A DNA stretch of 64,000 bases from Udeniomyces pyricola (lineage: Eukaryota > Basidiomycota > Tremellomycetes > Cystofilobasidiales > Mrakiaceae), in contig BCIK01000001.1 of NCBI GenBank assembly GCA_039545295.1, positions 1,426,001-1,490,000 on the forward strand. The letters run 5' to 3'. The position numbers were made by a program, and so were the translations under genes. The notes below the pieces were generated by a model. The model saw nothing but the letters and a program-made list of their open reading frames with translations. It was not told where the DNA came from and did no database searches. Position 1 is the first letter of the stretch. Each line of letters opens with the position of its first letter. This document shows, one piece after another, positions 11,040-21,937 of the stretch.

Positions 11040-12850
11040 CTATCTTCCAATGCAACGTTGCCTGTCCTCGACATCCCCTTTCCACCCCTTCATGCGACTT
11101 GTGGCGAGCTCAACGTCCGTCCCTTCCCTTCCTTCCCAGTCGACGAAGCGTCTGTTCCTGCTCTGTCTAGCCCCGCCGCGGACGAGATCCGTCCAGAGAA
11201 CGCAGTCACCTTCTTGCAGCGACCAGCAGAGCTCTTCTCCAGTTGGCGACAACATTCGTTGACCGTTGTCTTTAATGCGCTCTTCAAAGTACAACGACGA
11301 ACGTGAAGCGTGCAAGGTTGGTGGCTGTAGAGATGGCTCGGTTATTCGGAGTCGAGCGCGGGAATTGAGTGGCTGCAACATGTTGACAACGCCCGGTTGA
11401 CGTGAGGTGTAAAGGCGATGGGCAGCTCGGACGGCCAGGGCATGGAACACGAACTGATATTGAATGACAAGGCATCATGTTAGTAGTCAATTGGGATTTC
11501 ACCGTGAAGCTGGAGACTGACGCAACCTACCCGATGACCGTTGGATGCTCGGGACGCTCGAGACACAGAAGACGTCGTACATCGATTGCACTGTGAACAA
11601 AGAAGATAAGGAACAAACTGCGTGTGAGAAATAATGTGAATTTGCCTGGAACATCGATGGCATGAGAAACCCACTGGATGGACGATGTGGTAGCCTACTT
11701 GCTCTCCGCATCCGAGGCAACCCATACCCTGAGTCAAACAATCACATGTCCGCTCATCTACACTTTTGTCGATGATTGAGTCGTCCTTGCCATCGAGATA
11801 CAAAATGCCAACATTGGCTGGGACCTCGTCCGAGCTGTAAAGGGGGATCCGTGCATCGAGGAGGAGTGAGGCTCTCATACCGCGCTCGGTGAGCATTAGC
11901 TCACAGGTTGCGCACCGAAGTACCCAAACGGGTCTGAGAGACGGCGTTTGAGCGTCTGCCGAGGAAGTGTACAGATTCTTTGGAGGTGGAGGAGGGAGTA
12001 AGGGTGTAGAAGAAAGTGTTGAGTTGGGAGCGGAGAGCGTCGTTGGAGAGGATACGGTTGGTGATGATGAGGCCATGTGTTGTTCGACAGAGCTGTATAG
12101 GTCGAGATAATGGAAAGGTGGGTGTTGGGCGCGGTGTCCTGGTCGCACAGACGGTAGCTGAGTATTACCCAGCGCCGGTTGGACCGCTGTCCAAGGGATG
12201 GACGACGAAGATGGCGGGTGCTGACGAATGGGAATCTCGAACATCGAAGGGTCTGATGGGTGATTGTAGTACGAAACGAGACGATGGGCTGGGTCCGATG
12301 ACGGAAAGTGTGACTCTGTTAAGGCTGCATTCGAGCGGAACGGGTGCGAACCATGGGAAAGAGTGATTGATTGTTCAGTGGGATTGAGCACGACACGATC
12401 GTGGCTGTAGTGAAGCGGGCTCGGGAGCGTCGATCCCAGGCGATCTCGTGTTTGTTCGTGCCAGGCCTCGTGGGCGTTGTGAGGTTCAGGCGAGGCCGAC
12501 GAGCGCCGTTGATGATGTGTGTCGATTTGCCATTGAGGAAGCGGACGGTAGACGTGTGAGCGTTGAGAGCGATCATGATGGGATCGGGTTGGAGGCTGAG
12601 CCTCGACGTAGAGTGAAGAAAAGCCTGTATTAGAGGAGAACATGGGGAGCGGAGGCGGCAGAGGCAATCGAGAGGTCACGACAGGCGTGGACTCAGATGG
12701 AGGGAGCATGCTGTCGTGGCCTGAAGAGACCAACGACCGAAGGGAATAGTGAGCGACCCAGCGAAGCTAGCAGTGACAATGTGCGTTGACTTGTATATAC
12801 AGCTTGCACTGACCTGGAGCCGATTCGGACGGATGAGTCAAGGGAGTCAT
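11040..12850 (-). CDS. FAM72 homologue with long disordered N-terminus
   Basis: The C-terminal half matches the small zinc-binding FAM72 family. Blocks are VLRCATCELMLTERGMRA, CDCLTQGMGCLGCGEQVGYH, then IVHP joined to CNRC, and NGHR joined to FVFHALAVRAAHRLY. Two introns inside the domain explain these joins: 11591-11674 (in frame, so it reads as coding) and 11454-11530. A first intron at 12721-12813 joins MTPLTHPSESAPG to HDSMLPP, placing the start at 12850. The first ~250 residues are Pro/Ser/His-rich and look disordered, unlike the ~150-residue animal protein. CxxC pairs probably bind zinc. After the FAM72 end the chain runs on for roughly 110 residues without known motifs. The cellular role in fungi is unknown. 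Animal FAM72 has been linked to cell proliferation and to the uracil-DNA glycosylase UNG2. Confidence 0.8.
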
Positions 12851-13791
12851 GTTGACTGAATCGGAGGCTGACTGCCGAGACTGTGGACGTGCAAGAGGAC
12901 AGAGGACGCGATGATGTGTAGACACGATACTTTGCAGCGCGATAGCCTACACAGGACTAGTAGGGCAGATGGATGTCGAGAGCAGATTCACTCGAGGGGG
13001 CAACCACACAGGGAGGGGTGAGTAAAAGGGGGCGGCACGTCGAGGGGGCGTCTGTCGGATGAGAGCCGGATGAGGTCGGCCAGCCCCGGGCCAGGTTGTG
13101 ATGACAGAGACGTGAGGGCTTGCGAGAATCCGAAAGGATGGTCGGATGAAGTAGGTCTGATGAGGAGGTGAGAGAGAACGAGAAACAGAGCACAGTTAGA
13201 CATGTTGGGTTGTGGTCGATGTCGATGTTGAGTTAATCAAGCGCTGGGTCCATGGACGTTGGACGTTGTGCAGTGATGAGGGGCAGTGAAATGCGCAGCG
13301 CGCGTTGGTCGAGACTCGACATGGACGGCGAGCAAGGCAAGGCGCAACACAACACCAGTTACGCGGCAGTTACTCATGAGCGCTTTGCGACCGGTTTGCC
13401 TCTTGGAAGCGCTTCTGGACCGATCTCTCGGCTGAGGTCACAACTGAACCACTGTACATTTAATAATCTGATCAATCAATGCTAATACATGCATAAGGTC
13501 AACGTTCTCCATCCTCTTCATGGCTCAAAGAATGCCGTGCATCCTGGTTCATTGTCTCCGATCATGAGTCCGTCTGCATAGTCAAACAACAACGACAGCA
13601 ACACGGACAAAGAAAAAAAACCCGATCATTTCCGGCAGCCTCATGAGCTTGAGCTGATATTGTTCAAGATGATACATCAATCAATGTGAATGTACTGTAG
13701 TCTGATGACGGTACGACCCAATCGAAATCGGGCTCTATACCGATCAAACAGGTATAGGCGTCGGAGGAATCATCCATCATATCATATCTGG
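12851..13791. other. intergenic spacer
   Basis: About 0.9 kb between the FAM72 start and the HAT1 stop (both minus strand). Short open frames near 12957-13203 and 13252-13485 show no family resemblance and I do not call them genes. An A-run lies at about 13611-13620. Confidence 0.5.
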
Positions 13792-15991
13792 TCATCGTCC
13801 GATGTCAGCACGGTCCAGCAAACGCCAGTAATCTTCCTCCACGCTCTGGAAAGTCTCTTCGAGCTTGTCCAAGCGCTCCTGCTTTTTAAGCTGGTTCAGC
13901 ATTTCCTAGAGACCCGGAGACGGCATGATGACGGATCACACGAGAAAGGGAAGGGGGGGGGGGAACACAGAGAGCGGTGTGAGTCAAAGATACTGGAAAC
14001 AGAATGTCAGTGATCAGCAAGTACAAAACTCGGCGAAAATTCCACGCACGAAATTGAATCTATAGAGCCTTTCTTTGACCTAGAGGAAATAACATATACA
14101 GACAGAGTGAGCATCTCAACCAGCCTTACGGGATATCCTTGACGGATCTATCCAACTCACAAACAATCTGAACGCCTTGACGGCAACCTCATCATCTTGA
14201 TCGAGATGGAACAACACCAGCATCTCAAAGAGTCGAGCGAATTGTCGACCCGCCATCTTGGCTTGCATCCTTCTTTCTTCCCTCCATAGCTTTCGTTCTT
14301 CGACAGCCGAGCCACCGAGCGAGAGTCCGACGCCTCGCATTTTGACGACTTCGTTACCCCATCCCCCGTCTCGAATCACTCTCGCGAGCCAGCGCAGATC
14401 GTTCACATCCCGTAGGTCCTCAAACGCCTCCGAAGGATCTTCCACCGTCAGTTCGGCAATCGACTCTGTCTCAAGAATGTGCTTGTGAACGGCAGCGTAG
14501 AGAGCAGAGCCATGCCCTTGCGATTGGTACGGCGGAAGGATGACGAATTGGGACAGGCGAAGTCGAGTTCGATCTGGGTGGTGGTAGAACGGGTAAAGCG
14601 AAGTGTAGCCGACGAAATGGTAGGAATGCGTTGCCCCACCATCGGAAGATGAAGGTAGAGTTGCCGGAGATTGGGACGAGGCAATCTCGGTTGCTGATGT
14701 TGCCGTACGTTTTGTAACATCAGGTTGAGCGGGGAGGGATCGTTTCTCATACCTGACCAAGCGGAATGTCCATGACGGGATAGAAAAGGAAAGCAAGGGC
14801 GTAAGTGGATTCCGACGACAAGTGAGGCCGAAAGCAATGGATGTTCAACAACTTACAGCACGACAATGTTCCAATTGGCGTCTTCCTCCTATATGAGCAT
14901 CCCAAGGTAGACACATATTTCAGCGGAGCTGTCCAGATGAGTGAGATTGATGCATTTGGAATTCAAGCGACAGACCTGGATGTACACGCCACCTTCGATG
15001 TAGAGAAGGATGAATATTTGCATCCTACGATGGTACTTCTTGAAGTCTTCATCCGCGAGACTTGTCTGAGATCATGGGCCCAACGTGAAAGTAAGATTCG
15101 TGTCATGAAAACGTTGCGTTAGCAGATCCCGCATGCCGGATCAAGTGACAACACGGGCGACATGCTCGAACAAAATTCCCTCACCTTCCACATCTCGTAA
15201 ACAACGTCCCCTCGGCCTTCAACCTCGTCGATGCCTCTCTTTTTCAGCTCTTTGTCTTTGCCCTTGCCTGTAGCGAGCGAGGCAGCCGAAGGTCGTCGGT
15301 ACTCGCCAATCTTGGTCCCAAACGGCTTGAACGAACTAACGTCGTTGGCAAGTTGAATCTTGAAATCTTCATGCGAAGTGGTGTAGTCTGTACGGTGGAT
15401 TGGGAAAAGGAGGACGAGCTTGAGTTTCGTATACAAGGGAGTATGATAGATTAATCTCTATGAAAGGAGACACGTCATGAGGAAGAAGAGGTTCAACGTG
15501 TACCAGGCGCGAGGAACTCTTTGAGTTTGGCGGGAATATCCACTGGTGGACTGCTCGTGGAGCCGATCTTTTCTTGGTAATTCACACTGAGATGCTGTAG
15601 GAGACTACCCGAGGCGAATTGAAGCTGTCAAAATTAGATCGGTGTAATAGATGGAAGGAGTTGAGACAGGTGACACGAATCAGTCGAGGCCGACACTTTC
15701 CAACGAGGAATCGTAACACAGGTCATAGTTCGCACTTGTATATCAAGTCCCCTGTATCCGTGAATGGTCTGATCGTCGCCAAAGATTGGATACGTGAACT
15801 CTGGATGGAAGGGTTCGACGACCCGTCGGTCTTGATGGGTAAGGTCGCTCTCGAGTTGGGCGTCGCGTCCTGCAACGAGGCAAGGTGGGGTTGATGAGCT
15901 TGGGATTGTTGATGACTCGGGTTCGAACACATTGGTACTAACTAAGAGACAGAGACAGGGCCAAGTTGGCATCGCAAGTCCATTCGTTCAT
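13792..15991 (-). CDS. HAT1: histone acetyltransferase type B catalytic subunit Hat1
   Basis: Acetylates newly made histone H4 (Lys5/Lys12 in known homologues) before chromatin assembly, with a WD40 Hat2/RbAp partner. Exon 1 reads MNEWTCDANLAL and joins across an intron at 15870-15942 to a segment with FHPEFTYPIFGDD and IHGYRGLDIQV. This join resolves what otherwise looks like a frame break. The GNAT core reads RLRLSQFVILPPYQSQGHG, where the Q-x-x-G-x-G-like loop binds acetyl-CoA, followed by LTVEDPSEAFEDLRD as in other Hat1 proteins. C-terminal exons give RQFARLFEMLVLFHL, VKAFRLFV and a final EMLNQLKKQERLDKLEETF helix ending DRADIGR, TGA at 13792-13794. All key blocks are present and the gene looks intact. 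Confidence 0.92.
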
Positions 15992-16170
15992 GGCAGAAGA
16001 GAGTGCAGATGAGTATGGAAGACGGTCGACGGTCGATGGAAGATCAAGATCACTCAACACGTATCAACACGAAATCGCCACGCGTCGGCTGGCGTCAGCG
16101 CGTCGACGACCAATTCAGGCCGGTACAAACCTCATTTGGTTCGAAAGAGAATCGACCACCGCGTACATTG

Positions 16171-16319
16171 GCCTCTAGCACAGACCTGGCTAGAGCCTGG
16201 ACAGAGCTCTGTCCACATCCTATCCAGGCTCTAGCCTCATTGCTAGCCACATTCTGGCTAGAGCCGGAAAAGAAGACTAGCCAACCTCTATCCACGCTCT
16301 AGCCACACTTCTAGCCAGA
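16171..16319. repeat. CTAGCC/GGCTAG foldback repeat cluster
   Basis: A perfect 14-bp inverted repeat, GGCTAGAGCCTGGA at 16188-16201 and TCCAGGCTCTAGCC at 16223-16236, encloses a perfect 16-bp palindrome, GGACAGAGCTCTGTCC at 16199-16214. More copies of GGCTAGAGCC, GCTAGCC, CTCTAGCC and TCTAGCC follow up to about 16316. It could form a compact hairpin. It is either a degenerate transposon remnant or a structured intergenic element. Confidence 0.7.
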
Positions 16320-16389
16320 CCTTATCCCGGCACTTTGGAATAATCTTGTCATCCCAGAGCAACCCTGAGCTCACCAGAGCCTACTGGGC

Positions 16390-16425
16390 TTTCCCTTTCC
16401 CTTTCCCTTTTCCTTTTCCTTTTTA
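16390..16425. repeat. CCCTTT-type pyrimidine microsatellite
   Basis: Imperfect tandem TTTCCC units that decay into TTTTCC units, just beyond the foldback cluster. Confidence 0.7.
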
Positions 16426-17284
16426 TTTCTTCGAACTAAGGCAAATTTGCTTCAAACACAATATTTTTTTTTTGCAAACGATGACTTCCATACATAACAG
16501 CAAGTGATACGTACCATCATACCACAAACGCATCATATTTTATTTTATTTTCATTTAAAAAAAAAAAAACCCCCGAGCACAAGACAAGATTAGGGCAGAA
16601 CATGGGCAAGGCAAATTAAAGAGCGGAAGCAAGGCAGAGAGAGCGCCAGCAAAGACAACACGCCGCGCGGGAGAGAAGAAGGGGCAGTGCACTCACGGCA
16701 GAATAGACCAGACGCAGAGTTCCTTGGAGAGGAAGTTGGCGACCCATATACTGCTGTGTATCAGGAAGATCAATCTAGACTCTGGATAAGAAGCCAAGGA
16801 CAGAGGTTGGTGGGGGGTGTGATGGTCGAGGGGATGGGAGATCTATATAATCAGGCGATGGACGTCCGGATTGGTGGCTTGCATAATCGAGCGCTGGAGC
16901 GCTGGAGCCTCACCTATGGCTATGACCTATCTTGCAGCCCATAAATCATGAGCGAGCTGCGAGCTCTCACCCAGAACAATCACCTCCATCACATATCATC
17001 AACATCATCACAGACTGCTATCAAGGCGCTCGATGCCCTGTGAGATTAGCGCGTCGAGATTGGTCGGAAAAAGTCAAGCTGTGTCGGGCTGGGTCGAGTT
17101 TGGTCGAGCTTCACAACCTTTTATGAATTCCGTCATCTATGCATCATATGCATCATGCACCAAAGGCCAAACAGCCATGATCCGATCTAATAATTCTATG
17201 TGTATATATATACGTCTTCCCCTCCTTCCCATCCCACCTCTCTACCTTCCTCGTTTCTTTTTGTGTGTGTGTGTATAAACTCTC

Positions 17285-20200
17285 TTACCGACAATGCTCG
17301 ACGTCTCCTTCCGGATTCCCAAACCACCGCGGCCCAACCCACGACCCACCAAGTGCGACTGCGAAAACTAGAAATACGACGAGTGCGTTTAGTGACGTCG
17401 CCGCGTCGAGTGCGGCCGAGAGCGTAAATTGGTACTTTTCCGCCCAGCGCGCACTAGGGGGCTCGTGAACGAAGGGTGGAAGGTTCGGTCAAATTTGAAT
17501 GGAGAAAGACACAGAGACAGAGAGAGAGGAGAGAGGAAAATACCCAGGAAAGGGGAAAAGGATCGAGTGAGTGGTTGTAGGGTATTGGGAAAAGACGAAG
17601 AGTTTTCTTTTCGGGCGGATAGGGAAAGAAAAAGCCCCTTGCCCTCTTCCCCCCCCCCTCCCCCCTCGGAAGGAAACAAGGGGCAATAAAAACGTCTCCA
17701 ACAAAGCAGATGATCAACGATAAACTCACTGGTATCGAACGCAATATCCATGGAACGTCAAAGCAACGAGGAAGCCCGAGATGATGATGTTGCTTGGGGA
17801 TTGGGGGACAGACGTCGCGCCGTGGATGATGATGGGAAGGACGACCTTGTCCCAGTACCCGGAAGGATAGCGTTTGTGCAGGCGATAGGTGAGGTAGGGA
17901 ATGATTGCGCCAATGGGCTACGTGGAAGGAGGAGGACAGGAACGAGGGAGGAGGACGGGAACGAGGGGGGAGGGGGGGGGGAGGCGATGAGGTAGAAGGA
18001 GGCCAAGAAAGGAAGGGGGAGAACAGGAACAAGGGGAAGACGATATATTGATGTAAATGTTGCATCCACCAAGAAGAATTTGTTGGTGAATTGATGGGAA
18101 CGTACGAAGCCCAAGTAAAGGATCTGTATTGAGCCAAAAAGACAAAGAAATTCAGTGGGGCAACAACGTCAACGAGTATCTCACCGACCTTCGAAATGCT
18201 ATTTCCGGTTTATATCAGCCTATGAAGTATATCTCACCCAGTATTTTCCCGCAAAGAATCGGGCAGGCCCAATGAGGCCCCAGATGACGGACGCGGAGAA
18301 GAAGACATGAGGGGCTCGGCCGTCCCATTGACCTGTTGGATCGACCAGACTAGATGGACGGTTCGAGTTTCGGGAGAAGAGAGTAGGAATGGGCAAGAAA
18401 AACAAATGGACGGGGGTTCAAGATAACCAAGAGCGATGAGCATACGAATCGTACTTATGGTTCTCTTGTTAATCAGCACCGGATCGCTAAGAAGCACGAC
18501 GTCATTGGGCATCGGAAAACGCCGCCTCACCTGCCGTCGAGAAAAGGTCGTTTGCTTTCGAGGACGAGTACCAGGGTGAAGTAGTTCACCAAGGCACCAA
18601 TGGCCTGATCAAATAAAACAATGAATGAAGACATTAGGTACAAGGGTTGGAACGTGAGGACCGTTCAAGCTTCGAAAGCGATGACGCAGAGCTTACTGTG
18701 CCAAGCACTTGGGCTTTGAACATTGCTTTGTAAGGCACTTTGAGATACCAAGCCAATCTGGATTCCCGTGACGGACCGATTATCAGCTCATCTGAGCGTT
18801 CTAGCGGCTACTGTCAGGTTTGATTGGTTACGACATCGAGGACTCACTTAAGGTCGCCTGTCAAAGCCAGTGCCTGACTGAGAGCCATATAACTTGTGCA
18901 CTTGAAGTACACATTCCCAATGGGTCGGCCAGGTTGTAGGAAGCCGTGCACAAGCTCGGTCAGAACGTTCAAGCCGATCGTCGTTCCTGAGACAGCACTG
19001 ACAATACCGATGGGAATCAGAAAGACGAGGGCCACAAGGAGCGCGAGGAAGAGTGACCAAAGTGGGGTCTGATGCCAGTCGGCACCGGCAAGATGAGGAG
19101 GTGAGAGAAACGTTAGTACAGTGCAGAAAAAGATGAAACGTGAATGCCATAGATCAACGCCTGATAGGAAGAAGGAGACTGATCAAAACGCTTACCTGGA
19201 GAGGAGCAAACGTGACGAGTAGGGCCGCGGCGATGATGTTTCCTCCAATCATCATGCCAAACCACGATTTCGGCACATCTTCATACACGCTCATCAGTCG
19301 ATTATGTGTGTCCTGCCTACTCTGACCTCCACGTCGGTCCCAGGCGCTTTTGATATCGCTGCCGTAGAACAAGATCACATAAACGACGACGGAGGAAAGA
19401 GCCGCAAAGTCGAGGCCGTAAGAGATGGCGAAGTAGGGAGTCAGAAGCAGGGGGGACGCAGAATCCCAGCGTGTTGTGTTGAGGGTGAGAGTCGAGGTGT
19501 CGAGGATCGATGTGACGTTGAACCTGTGAGGTCGACAAAGGCAATAGCGATCGGTTTTTTTTGCGCGTTGCGTCCCTCGTCAAGCTTTATAACCCACTCG
19601 ATGATGGTAAGAGAACAGAACGGACATACTTCTCAAACGTCTTGGTGTACAGAGATGCAGCGACGGGGGAGTTGAACGACTGAGCGTCCCAGACGTTGGA
19701 CCCCCAGATGATGGGCAAACCAATCCCCATCATTCCCATGGCACCTCCGAACCAGCAGAGTAGCGCCCACCACGCTGTAGATGACCGGGTCAGCTTAATC
19801 ATTTACATCATCAAAGGCACTGGATGCGATGAAGCTACTAACGCAGAAAGAGCGGCCCGGCCGAGCCCACCGCCGACCAATCCAAACTAAAGTCTTTCAT
19901 AAGAACCATCACGGATGAGTCAGTAAATAAATCAGTTAATGAAAATTTTAAGTCTTCTTGGATTTCAACTGACTCAGCCAACCAAAGCCATCGTAGCCAC
20001 TTCCAAGGACTCTAAGAATCCTCGGCGTGGGGTCCGAGAGCAGGCATAGGAGTGGAATTGAGTTGAGCATGGGAGATATCAGAGCTGGCAAGAACTGCAA
20101 CAAGAACGAGTGAGGATTAGCTGCCAATATGTCAACACCCAAGAAAGATGGATGCGCTGTGAGCATACGATGCCATGAAGGAACATTCATACCTGCCAAG

Positions 20201-21730
20201 TAAAGCACGCGATGAACACGAGAAAGAAGAATCGGAGCCGGTCGGCGGTCAAACTCGAGGTTTTAGCCGTATGAAGAGTGCTGTAAAGCGAACAATAGAC
20301 AAGACTAGTCGGCCAGTACATAGCCGGAGCTACAGCGTTGCGACCAACATGGGTTAGATTAATCACGTCGTGGGTTAGTCTGTTTATCGCCGAGAGGAAG
20401 AATATACTGACGCTTGACCAGTAGCTCTTGAAGTAGACCTCCGAAGCCATATCCAATTAATTGGGTCGTGAGGAGCAGGGTGATACCCGCGATGGCGCCG
20501 AGTTCGGTCTGGTAGTAGAGCGAGAGGATGGAAAGAATATCGCTTGCATACGCTGCAGAGCCACCGCTCGTAGCCATGACGCCAATGAGAACGTGTTCCT
20601 GCAGGAGCAGGTCAAGGTAACAAGTAAAAGAAACAAGGTGGAGCGGTTCAACGCATCGGTCAGCAGAGGCATTGTGCCGGTGGCTGAACTAGTACTGTTG
20701 ACGATTATCTGTCAGTCCGGATCCCAGTCCCTCAGGCCGTCGCGTCATGCACTGACTCCCAGCGTGTCATCTCACGTCTAGATATCCATCCAATACGAGG
20801 GGAAGGGGGTAGGAACATCAGATCAGCTTACCTTGATGGAAAAGGGCCCAGGATTGAGATTGACACCCATAATTGTGCGCGCGGGTATGCGGTTGGCCAT
20901 AAATTTGCCTAGAGGGAAACTAGCTACCGTTGATCAAACAGTAGATCAATCAGGACATGTCGTTATGGGAGCCAGAAGCAGTTGAAGATTGCGATACAAC
21001 AAGTTCATAATGTGACGTACAGAGGATCACGAAGAATGTCGAGAATGAAGGAGGATTCGACTTGAAATAGCTGTCGTTATAGATGCATGGGGCCTCAGTT
21101 CAACTGGAGGCTTCCATTGCGAGAAAGCTCGAAAATCGTGGGTAGAGTCCCAACGAACAATATTTGGCTAGATACTGCCCCCATGGTGGTGAAGAGCGAA
21201 CCGAGGACGACGACACGGAAGGTGAACGTGGTCAAGGATGGATCGTCCTGGGATGCGAGTATCATCATGCTTTCGTACAGTCAGTTTCGGGGAGACTGTA
21301 TCGAAGGATCTTGGAAGCTATCAACGAAAGGTAATACATGCTGTCGTTGGAACATTCTATCTCGGACACATAGCACGAAAAGAGCAAAGGTTGGAAGGAC
21401 AAAGAAGTGATTAGCCACGGGCTGCGCTTTCCGCCGAGTTAGCTCTTGAATATGCGGATTGGAACGTATTGGCTCTTTCCGAGGCTTGCTGACCTTGTCT
21501 ATGAGAGCCTGAATCTCATCATCTTGATCAAGATCGTCGTCGTAAGGTTTAAGCTCGGTAGCGGGCTCGTCATCGCTACTGGTGCGTAGCATCCTTTCCC
21601 GCTCGTCGACGTTGGAGCCGACATCGTCTTGGATGTGATGATCCTCGAGCTGACCATCTCGATTTGAGCTGTCGTCTGGTCGTGGGGAAGATTGGGAAGA
21701 GTTGAGCTCCTGAAGCTGGTATTGTGACAT
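17285..21730 (-). CDS. OPT-family oligopeptide transporter
   Basis: Plasma-membrane proton-coupled importer of small peptides (or glutathione/metal chelates in some members). The N-terminus is hydrophilic and acidic (MSQYQLQELNSSQSSPRPDD, then a DDD-rich block). Over a dozen exons then encode membrane helices. Recognisable blocks are VNLNPGPFSIK, YASDILSILSLYYQ, IGYGFGGLLQELLV, MYWPTSLVYCSLY, AWWALLCWFGGAMGMMG, SKSWFGMMIGG-like (VPKSWFGMMIGGNI), LTELVHGFLQPGRPIGNVYF, FKAQVLGTAIGALVNYF, WDGRAPHVFFSASVIWGLIGPARFF, LPIIIHGATSVP, and the end ALDAATSLNALVVFLVFAV with TAA at 17285-17287. NPGPF and the PGRPIGN-type blocks mark OPT proteins. The start lies 207 bp from the divergent ELMO start, so the two share a promoter region. 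Confidence 0.88.
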
Positions 21731-21937
21731 TGGTGGAACCGTTCAAGGTCAACTACTAGTGATGAATGCATGTATGCGCTTTCCAGCTGTAATCTCGTGT
21801 TTCTGTTCTCGTCTAGATCCGAGATCCGAGACAGAGACAGGCATCTTTTGTTTGTTCTTGTGATCCGTCCACTCTGTTCATCAACCACGTCAACCGTCAT
21901 TCAATCTGCTCATCTCCTGATCGCCTCTCCATCTTCC
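21731..21937. promoter_or_regulatory. shared divergent promoter of OPT and ELMO genes
   Basis: Only 207 bp separate the two start codons, so both promoters and 5' leaders must lie here or overlap. A repeated GATCCGAGATCCGAGAC motif is visible near 21814-21830. Regulation itself is not shown by the sequence. Confidence 0.6.

Larger units (their letters stand above)
15992..17284. other. gene-poor spacer with repeats
   Basis: About 1.3 kb between HAT1 and OPT. It contains the CTAGCC foldback cluster (16171-16319), a CCCTTT-like microsatellite (about 16390-16425), a poly-A run (16557-16569) and TG/TA short repeats near 17197-17275. Open frames here (for example 16687-16944) lack family resemblance. 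Confidence 0.6.

Noticed and set aside
12957..13485. Small genes between FAM72 and HAT1
   Set aside because: The open frames have no recognisable domain, no supporting splice structure, and overlap on both strands.
15634..15991. Frameshift or pseudogene at the HAT1 N-terminus
   Set aside because: The frame break disappears when an intron at 15870-15942 (donor GTTAGT, acceptor TTGCAG) is removed. The joined protein then has a normal Hat1 start.
16687..16944. 85-residue open frame downstream of the foldback repeats
   Set aside because: No family resemblance, and its composition is like the surrounding non-coding sequence.
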